Part shown: positions 6,868-11,563 of the stretch, piece by piece
Layout of the letters: each line of letters opens with the position of its first letter
How positions within the stretch are numbered: position 1 is the stretch's first letter
Assembly (NCBI GenBank): GCA_018899075.1
Contig: JAHIIS010000134.1
Location: 1 to 11,563, forward strand
Direction of reading: 5' to 3'
DNA from: Candidatus Omnitrophota bacterium
Lineage (GTDB): Bacteria; Omnitrophota; Gorgyraeia; JAFGHF01
DNA length: 11,563 bases
Program-made: the position numbers and the translations under genes
Notes under the pieces: generated by a model
Told to the model about the DNA's origin: nothing
The model's database searches: none
Seen by the model: only the letters and a program-made list of their open reading frames with translations

Positions 6868-7784
6868 AGGTTGCGATAATCGGGGCAGGAGACGTGGGGG
6901 CATGCACAGCTCAAAGGATTGCCGAAGCAGGCCTCGCCGATGTGGTCCTTATGGATATTGTGCCGGGAAAGGCGGCCGCGTTAGCCCTGGATTTAAGCAG
7001 CGCCTCTTCCATTATTCGGCATTCCCGCTCCATAACCGGAACGACTGATTATAAGGATATTGCCGGTGCGGATATAGCCGTCCTTGCTGCAGGCCAGACC
7101 CGCTCGCCCGGACAGGGCCGCGAGGAGCTATTGTTAAACAATGCCGCAGTGGTTAAAGATGTTTCTCAAAAGCTCGCCCTGTATTGCCCTTCTGCGATAG
7201 TTATAGTAGTCACCAATCCGCTGGACGCGCTCACTTACCTGGCTTTTAAGATTACAGGGTTTTCGCCGAATCAGATTATCGGTATGGGCGGCACATCCGA
7301 CTGCGCCCGCTTTAATATGTTGGTTGCCGCTGAATTAAATACTGCCAGTTACAATATTCAATCTATAATTATCGGCGCTCACGCAGATACTATGTTAATT
7401 CTGCCCAGGCTCTCAACCGTGCTGGGCAGGCCCATTACCGATTTGCTCCCTCAGGATAAAGTTGAGAACATAATCGGTGAAACCCGCAATTTTGGCGCCA
7501 GGATTGTCAAACTCCTGGGCAAAGGCAGCGCCAGTTTCGGCCCTTCAGCGGGGATATTTTTGCTTGTTGACTCCATAGTCAATGACCGAAAAAATATATT
7601 GTGCGCCTCAGCATACGTTTGCGGACAGTACGGCCTTGAAGATTTGTGCATAGGGGTCCCGGTAAAAATAGGAAGAGCAGGCATAGAAGAAATAATCGAA
7701 CTAAACTTGACCGAGAAAGAAAAGGGCGCGTTTTTTGCCTCGGCAAGGACGGTAAAGGATTTAATTAAGAAAATAGGAGAATAG
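6864..7784 (+). CDS. mdh: Malate dehydrogenase (LDH-like family)
   Basis: A 306-residue member of the LDH/MDH superfamily, predicted to interconvert malate and oxaloacetate with NAD(H). The Rossmann motif is G7-A-G9-D-V-G12, and D31 at the end of the second strand binds the adenine ribose, indicating NAD preference. The substrate loop reads AAGQTRSPGQGR. Arg80 occupies the position that is Gln in lactate dehydrogenases and Arg in malate dehydrogenases, and R86 follows on the mobile loop. N118, the D146/R149 pair, and catalytic H173 (GAHADTM, usually GxHGDTM) complete the active site. ATG 6864 overlaps the isocitrate dehydrogenase stop in an ATGA arrangement, and the next gene starts two bases after its stop. 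It fits the adjacent TCA-type genes. Confidence 0.93.
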   Translation: MKVAIIGAGDVGACTAQRIAEAGLADVVLMDIVPGKAAALALDLSSASSIIRHSRSITGTTDYKDIAGADIAVLAAGQTRSPGQGREELLLNNAAVVKDVSQKLALYCPSAIVIVVTNPLDALTYLAFKITGFSPNQIIGMGGTSDCARFNMLVAAELNTASYNIQSIIIGAHADTMLILPRLSTVLGRPITDLLPQDKVENIIGETRNFGARIVKLLGKGSASFGPSAGIFLLVDSIVNDRKNILCASAYVCGQYGLEDLCIGVPVKIGRAGIEEIIELNLTEKEKGAFFASARTVKDLIKKIGE

Positions 7785-7786
7785 AG

Positions 7787-8971
7787 ATGCACGAAGCAAA
7801 TAGAATGAAAAGGCTGCCTTTATATCTTTTTACTATCATCGACCACTTGAAAGATGAAGCCAGACAAAAAGGGATCGATATTGTAGATTTAGGAATGGGA
7901 AATCCGGACCAGCCTACTCCCAGGCATGTCGTAGATGAATTGTGTAAACAGGCAAGGCGCCCTGAAAATCACCGTTATCCCCGGCCTAACGAACCGGCGG
8001 AGATGAAACTCAAAGAGGCGATTGCCGACTGGTATAAAGACAGGTTTAATGTTGAGCTCGACCCTAGATATGAAGTTTTGCCGCTGATCGGTTCAAAGGA
8101 AGGCGTAGCCCATCTTTCCCTGGCTTTTTTAAACCACGACGACATGGCTCTGGTTCCTTCGCCGGCCTATCCTGTGCATTTTAACGGCGTGATTATGGCC
8201 GGCGGTATCCTTTATAACATCCCCTTGACCTGCGAAAATAATTTTAAGCCCGACCTGAAAAGTATCAGCCGCAGTGTGGTCAATATGGCCAAGATGCTAT
8301 TTTTAAGCTACCCCCATAACCCCACAACCACCGTTGTCGATTTGGACTTTTATGAACAGGTAGCAAGATGGGCAAAGGACAAAGACATTGTAATCGCCAG
8401 TGATTTGGCCTATTCCGACATAGTATTTGACGGCTATAAGGCCCCCAGTATTTTACAGGTCAAAGGCATTAAGGAAAAGGTTATCGAATTCCATACCCTC
8501 TCCAAGTCTTATAATATGCCCGGCTGGCGAATAGGCTATGCGGTAGGCTCGCGAACTATTTTAGCTTCGTTAGCCAAAACCAAAAGTTATATTGACTTCG
8601 GTATATTCCGTCCTATTCAATATGCAGCAATTAAAGCCCTTAGCGGGTCCCAGGATTGCGTAAAGGCAACCGTAGAAACTTATAAAAAGAGGAGAGACGT
8701 ATTTGTAGAGGGGCTCAACAGTATCGGCTGGAAGGTAGATAAGCCCAGGGCCACTTTCTACATCTGGACGCGCATCCCTCTTAAATACGACGCCCTGACC
8801 TCAATGGAGTTTGCCGAGCTTTTAGTCAACGAGACAGGGGTGGTAGTTGCCCCGGGAACCGGTTTTGGCGAATACGGCGAGGGCTATGTCCGCTTTGCCC
8901 TGGTCGAGAACGAACAGAGGCTGAAAATCGCCGTTGAGCGCATCAAAAAAGTCCTGGACATGCAAACCTAG
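7787..8971 (+). CDS. alaC: Class I aminotransferase, AlaC-like (probable alanine/2-oxoglutarate aminotransferase)
   Basis: A 394-residue PLP aminotransferase that resembles E. coli AlaC more closely than the upstream aspartate-type enzyme. Shared segments are the RLPLYLFTI start, VDLGMGNPDQPTP, IGSKEGVAHLSLA, and KAPSILQV. Active-site residues are N178 (HNPTT), D206 and Y209 (SDLAYSDI), the Schiff-base lysine K240 (LSKSYNMPGWRIGY), and R369 (YVRFALVE). The expected reaction is pyruvate plus glutamate to alanine plus 2-oxoglutarate. The related LL-diaminopimelate aminotransferases (DapL) share this fold and are a possible alternative. ATG 7787 has AGGAGA at 7775-7780. It is the last gene of the long cluster and is followed by the only real intergenic gap. 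With the aspartate-type aminotransferase it brackets the TCA-type genes. Confidence 0.85.
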   Translation: MHEANRMKRLPLYLFTIIDHLKDEARQKGIDIVDLGMGNPDQPTPRHVVDELCKQARRPENHRYPRPNEPAEMKLKEAIADWYKDRFNVELDPRYEVLPLIGSKEGVAHLSLAFLNHDDMALVPSPAYPVHFNGVIMAGGILYNIPLTCENNFKPDLKSISRSVVNMAKMLFLSYPHNPTTTVVDLDFYEQVARWAKDKDIVIASDLAYSDIVFDGYKAPSILQVKGIKEKVIEFHTLSKSYNMPGWRIGYAVGSRTILASLAKTKSYIDFGIFRPIQYAAIKALSGSQDCVKATVETYKKRRDVFVEGLNSIGWKVDKPRATFYIWTRIPLKYDALTSMEFAELLVNETGVVVAPGTGFGEYGEGYVRFALVENEQRLKIAVERIKKVLDMQT

Positions 8972-9067
8972 CGCCCCTGCAGTCCACCCCCTCCCAATAA
9001 TTCCAATAGCTTCCTTAGCGATTTTCTTGTTTGCCTAAAATAGCGTTTTATGCTATATTAGAATGCT
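8972..9067. other. Intergenic region, the only sizeable gap in the window
   Basis: This 96-base stretch separates the metabolic cluster from the lipid/glycan cluster. Its first half is C-rich (8972-8995) and has no hairpin followed by a T-run, so no intrinsic terminator is visible. The second half turns AT-rich and holds a promoter at 9031-9059. It has several copies of a TAGC core (9007-9010, 9016-9019, 9041-9044) and the reverse-oriented GCTA (9052-9055, 9065-9068), which may or may not be meaningful. Confidence 0.8.
9031..9059 (+). promoter_or_regulatory. Predicted sigma-70-type promoter with extended -10
   Basis: The -35 element TTGCCT (9031-9036) is separated by 17 bases from the -10 element TATATT (9054-9059), and TGC directly before the -10 (9051-9053) makes it an extended -10. 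Transcription would begin about 6-9 bases after the -10, that is around 9065-9068, at or just before ATG 9068. The position in the only intergenic gap and the optimal spacing support the call; the -35 is a moderate match. Confidence 0.6.
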
Positions 9068-9069
9068 AT
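9050..9069 (+). repeat. Direct repeat ATGCTAT flanking the predicted transcription start
   Basis: ATGCTAT occurs at 9050-9056, covering part of the -10, and again at 9063-9069, covering the start codon, 13 bases apart. ATAGC at 9040-9044 forms a 5-base inverted repeat with GCTAT 9052-9056. Together these could be an operator over the promoter, but such short repeats also arise by chance in AT-rich DNA. Confidence 0.3.
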
Positions 9070-10207
9070 GGGCGCAAAAAAAGTTTTATTAATGTATATC
9101 TCCAGCGTCTCGGGGCATCGCCATGCAAGTCTGGCTATTCAGAAGGCCTTGCAAGAGGTAGACGGGGGTGTGCAAACAAAAAGCATCGATGCCTTTAATT
9201 ACACCAATCCCTTTTTGGAAAAATTCATTAACAAGCTTTACACATTCGTTATTAAGACTGTTCCCCGAATCTGGGATTATCTTTACGATAACGAAGATGT
9301 CCTGGCGAGAGTAAGAAAGACAAGGTCGCTGATTCACAGGCTAAACGAGAAAAAGATAAAGGAGTTGTTCGATGATTTTCGGCCCGATATCGTAGTCTGC
9401 ACCCAGGCCTTCCCTTGCGGAATGGTAGCCGATTATAAGCGCAGGTACAATTTAAACACGCCCTTGATAGGCGTGTTGACCGATTATGCGCCGCATGGTT
9501 ATTGGTTAAACGAGTTCGTTGATGTTTATATTGTCCCTACCCAGGAAATAAAACGAAAACTGGCACAAAGAGGCATACCTCAACAGCGCCTGAGAGCTCT
9601 GGGCATCCCTATCGATAGTAAATTTAGAGAACCAGGCAATCCTGCAGAGGTCTTGCGCCGATTAGGATTAGATTCTAATCTTCCGGCAATACTGATTATG
9701 GGGGGCGGGCAAGGGTTGGGCCCGATAAAGAAAATAGTGCGCGCATTGGATAAATTACGCCACCCTGCGCAGCTGATCGTAGTCTGCGGCACAAACAGAA
9801 GTCTTTATAAATGGCTGCAGAAGTCCAAACCTCTTTTTACCAAACCCGTGTCTGTAATGGCTTACGCAGAGCGCATCGATGAGCTGATGTCCATATCCAG
9901 TTTTATTGTTACCAAACCAGGGGGCCTGACTTCTGCTGAAGCCTTAAGTAAATCCTTGCCGATAATAATTGTAAGCCCGCTTCCCGGGCAGGAGAGCCTG
10001 AATACCCGCTTTCTTTTAGAAAGCGGAGTAGCTTTAAAGGTGGACAGTTTTGCTGAATTAAGGTCTTTAGCCGAAGAGTTGTTAAGCGATGCCGCAAGAC
10101 TTGAGAAATTACGCGAAAGGGCCCATGCCGCAGCCCTTGCGGATTCAGCGCAAAAGAGCGCCCAGCTTATATTGAGTATGATTGGAGGGCCTCGCTTCAA
10201 CAGTTAA
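9068..10207 (+). CDS. Glycosyltransferase family 28, MGDG synthase / UgtP-like
   Basis: A 379-residue two-domain GT-B glycosyltransferase of the diacylglycerol glucosyl/galactosyltransferase group (MGDG synthase, UgtP, also MurG-related). The N-terminal acceptor domain opens with KKVLLMYISSVSGHRHASLAI, corresponding to the family's first strand and glycine/histidine loop. GVLTDYAPHGYW corresponds to the conserved TD-(F/Y) region that ends in a Trp. The C-terminal donor domain has ILIMGGGQGLGPIKK, and the signature TKPGGLTSAEAL followed by PLPGQESLN (about residues 281-318), which binds the nucleotide sugar. It would glycosylate diacylglycerol or a similar lipid at the inner membrane. There is no Shine-Dalgarno sequence before ATG 9068, and the predicted promoter lies so close that the mRNA may be leaderless. 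The acceptor and sugar cannot be read from sequence alone. Confidence 0.85.
   Translation: MGAKKVLLMYISSVSGHRHASLAIQKALQEVDGGVQTKSIDAFNYTNPFLEKFINKLYTFVIKTVPRIWDYLYDNEDVLARVRKTRSLIHRLNEKKIKELFDDFRPDIVVCTQAFPCGMVADYKRRYNLNTPLIGVLTDYAPHGYWLNEFVDVYIVPTQEIKRKLAQRGIPQQRLRALGIPIDSKFREPGNPAEVLRRLGLDSNLPAILIMGGGQGLGPIKKIVRALDKLRHPAQLIVVCGTNRSLYKWLQKSKPLFTKPVSVMAYAERIDELMSISSFIVTKPGGLTSAEALSKSLPIIIVSPLPGQESLNTRFLLESGVALKVDSFAELRSLAEELLSDAARLEKLRERAHAAALADSAQKSAQLILSMIGGPRFNS
10184..10189 (+). promoter_or_regulatory. Shine-Dalgarno-like GGAGGG with ambiguous spacing
   Basis: GGAGGG at 10184-10189, inside the end of the glycosyltransferase gene, is 19 bases before ATG 10209, too far for ideal use. The in-frame TTG at 10182 overlaps it and so cannot use it. 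Termination-reinitiation from the stop at 10205-10207 is the more likely way to start the acyltransferase. Confidence 0.3.
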
Positions 10208-10208
10208 G

Positions 10209-11084
10209 ATGTTATATTTTCTGTATAGGATAGGAGTATTCATATCGCTTGCTTTGCCGCTAAAGATTACTTACCGGATAGCGGGTATCTTTGGCAGCCT
10301 TTATTATTTGCTGGCAAGAAGGGACAGAAAAATCGTTACCAATAATATCAAAGTAATATTGAATCGGACTGACAATACGCCTGAAATCCGGCATGCAAGC
10401 CGGATGGTCTTTACAAATTTCGCCCGATATTTAGTTGAATTCTTCCGCGCTCCCAAAATAGATTTAAAATATATAGAAAAATATATACGTATTGAAGGGC
10501 GAGAAAACTTAGATAGAACCTTAAACCTGGGCAAAGGGGTCTTGCTCGTGAGCGCGCATTTGGGAAACTGGGAACTGGGGGCAATGGTCCTCTCTATGCT
10601 GGGATATCAGGTAAACGTAGTTGCCTGGACTCATCGAAACAGGCTGATTAACGACTTTTTCCTTCAGCAGAGACAAGGCAAGGGCGTTAAGGTAATACCC
10701 TTGGGAACAGCCATAAGAAAGGTCTTTTCTGCCTTAAAAAACAATGAGGCCGTTGGCTTTTTAGGAGATATAGATTATGCCGATCCGCAAACGGGGATAA
10801 AGGTAAAGCTGTTCGGCCGGGATACAATTATGCCCAAAGGCCCGGCCGCCTTTAGCCTAAAGGCGGGCTCTCCGATCGTCCCTCTGTTTATGCTGCGAGA
10901 AAGAGGCAATAAATTCAGATTTATTTTTGAAGAGCCAATAATATACACCGCTACAGGAAACCGGGAAGACGATTTAGCCGGCTTGACTCAAACTTTAAGC
11001 AGAACGATAGAATCTTATATCGCCCGAAATCCGGGGCAATGGTTTATGCTTATCCCGCGCTGGCAAAGCACACAAAAGGACTGA
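10209..11084 (+). CDS. LpxL/HtrB-family lysophospholipid / lipid A acyltransferase
   Basis: A protein of 291 aa from ATG 10209, one base after the preceding stop; a TTG at 10182 could add nine residues. It belongs to the bacterial lipid A biosynthesis acyltransferase family, which transfers acyl chains from acyl-ACP to lipid A precursors or related lipids at the inner membrane. A hydrophobic N-terminal stretch (about 3-36) is a probable membrane anchor. The catalytic H-X4-(D/E) motif is H117 to E122 (SAHLGNWELG). Further family segments are LGDIDY, FGRDTIMPKGPAAFSLKAGSPIVP, and the final NPGQWFMLIPRW (usual PxQYxWxHRRW). It is somewhat shorter than E. coli LpxL (about 306 aa). The GT28 and GT2 neighbours indicate membrane-lipid or envelope-glycan assembly. 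Whether lipid A is the real acceptor is not shown. Confidence 0.87.
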   Translation: MLYFLYRIGVFISLALPLKITYRIAGIFGSLYYLLARRDRKIVTNNIKVILNRTDNTPEIRHASRMVFTNFARYLVEFFRAPKIDLKYIEKYIRIEGRENLDRTLNLGKGVLLVSAHLGNWELGAMVLSMLGYQVNVVAWTHRNRLINDFFLQQRQGKGVKVIPLGTAIRKVFSALKNNEAVGFLGDIDYADPQTGIKVKLFGRDTIMPKGPAAFSLKAGSPIVPLFMLRERGNKFRFIFEEPIIYTATGNREDDLAGLTQTLSRTIESYIARNPGQWFMLIPRWQSTQKD

Positions 11085-11087
11085 TAG

Positions 11088-11563
11088 ATGCGAATATGCG
11101 TGCTTATTCCTTCATATAACGAGTCCAGAACAATAGGCTCATTGGTAGAAAGGCTAAAGTCTAAAGGTCTAAATGTGGTGGTAGTTGATGACGGCTCAGC
11201 CGACCCGACAGCCGAGGTTGCCAGGCAAGCGGGGGCATACGTATTAAGGCATGAACAGAATAAAGGAAAAGGCGCTTCTTTGAAAGAGGGTTTCCGTTAC
11301 ATCCTAAAAGAAGATTACGGCGCCGTAATAACAATGGACGGAGACAGTCAACACAGCCCTGAGGATATCCCCAAGTTTATCAAGGAGGCTGCTAATCCGG
11401 ACCTAGATATGATTGTGGGCAACCGTATGTCTTCCAGCAAGGATATGCCGCTTATACGCTGGATTACAAACCACCTTATGTCGTCCCTTATTTCTATAAT
11501 CTGTTGGCGCAATATTCCGGACAGCCAATGCGGCTTCCGCTTGATTAAAAGAAATGTGCTTGA
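11088..11563 (+). CDS. Glycosyltransferase family 2, polyprenyl-phosphate sugar transferase-like (3' end outside window)
   Basis: The frame is open from ATG 11088 to the window end (158 codons visible), starting three bases after the acyltransferase stop. It is the N-terminal part of a GT-A, family 2 glycosyltransferase. The nucleotide-binding start is ICVLIPSYNES, followed by VVVDDGSADPT (D34-D35), the metal-binding D84-G-D86 in TMDGDSQH, then GNRM and DSQCGFRLIKR (145-155). This pattern matches the dolichol/undecaprenyl-phosphate mannosyl- or glucosyltransferase (DPM1-like) subgroup, which loads a sugar onto a polyprenyl phosphate carrier. The sugar and carrier cannot be determined, and any C-terminal membrane segments lie outside the window. 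It is likely co-transcribed with the two preceding envelope genes. Confidence 0.85.
   Translation, partial: MRICVLIPSYNESRTIGSLVERLKSKGLNVVVVDDGSADPTAEVARQAGAYVLRHEQNKGKGASLKEGFRYILKEDYGAVITMDGDSQHSPEDIPKFIKEAANPDLDMIVGNRMSSSKDMPLIRWITNHLMSSLISIICWRNIPDSQCGFRLIKRNVL

Noticed and set aside
7401..7429. 8-base inverted repeat CTGCCCAG / CTGGGCAG in the malate dehydrogenase gene
   Set aside because: The 13-base loop, lack of a following T-run and location inside conserved coding sequence argue against a terminator or attenuator.
6864..7784. Lactate dehydrogenase instead of malate dehydrogenase
   Set aside because: The substrate-specificity position is Arg80 (malate type) rather than Gln, and the context is TCA-like.
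8972..8996. Possible terminator after the AlaC-like gene
   Set aside because: The segment is C-rich but does not fold into a convincing stem followed by a T-run; a Rho-dependent or distal end is possible but not visible.
1..11563. CRISPR arrays, tRNA or rRNA genes, insertion sequences or phage genes
   Set aside because: No repeat-spacer pattern, tRNA-like cloverleaf, transposase or integrase motif was seen; coding density leaves almost no room for them.

Overview
The window shows tightly packed, almost entirely plus-strand bacterial DNA of moderate GC content, coding from the first base to the last with one gap of about 100 bases. The first three genes (end of rpsD, rpoA, rplQ) are the tail of the bacterial alpha operon. 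An LpxL/HtrB-type acyltransferase, a GT28 monogalactosyldiacylglycerol-synthase-like glycosyltransferase and PilT point to a Gram-negative (diderm) bacterium with type IV pili. The gene mix would fit an uncultured lineage such as Omnitrophota or another PVC-like phylum, but that placement is a low-confidence guess from gene content; nothing in the window fixes the taxon.

Region 1 (1-1801): rpsD (3' part), rpoA and rplQ. RplQ carries a Lys/Pro/Glu-rich C-terminal extension of about 57 residues. Region 2 (1798-8971) follows with no gap: an aspartate-type aminotransferase, the large subunit of a LeuC/homoaconitase-type hydro-lyase, pilT, the small hydro-lyase subunit, isocitrate dehydrogenase, malate dehydrogenase and an AlaC-like aminotransferase. 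All junctions from rpsD to this last gene are overlaps or gaps of at most 13 bases. No terminator is visible, so about 9 kb may be one transcription unit joining the translation/transcription apparatus to central carbon metabolism. Region 3 (8972-9067) is the only real intergenic stretch and contains a good sigma-70-type promoter lying almost on the next start codon. Region 4 (9068-11563) is an envelope-lipid/glycan cluster: GT28 glycosyltransferase, LpxL-like acyltransferase, and a GT2 glycosyltransferase cut off by the window end.

How the genes may work together: the two-subunit hydro-lyase sits beside an enzyme with the isocitrate signature (Ser80, Asn82, Arg86, Arg96) and a malate dehydrogenase (Arg80 in the substrate loop). 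The simplest reading is therefore a short TCA module (citrate to isocitrate to 2-oxoglutarate, and malate/oxaloacetate) in which LeuCD-like proteins serve as aconitase. Aminotransferases at both ends would exchange glutamate/2-oxoglutarate with oxaloacetate and pyruvate. Citrate synthase is not in the window. The oddest feature is pilT, a pilus-retraction ATPase, inserted between the two subunit genes of one enzyme. The isocitrate dehydrogenase resembles the short NAD-type mitochondrial family overall but carries NADP-type cofactor residues.
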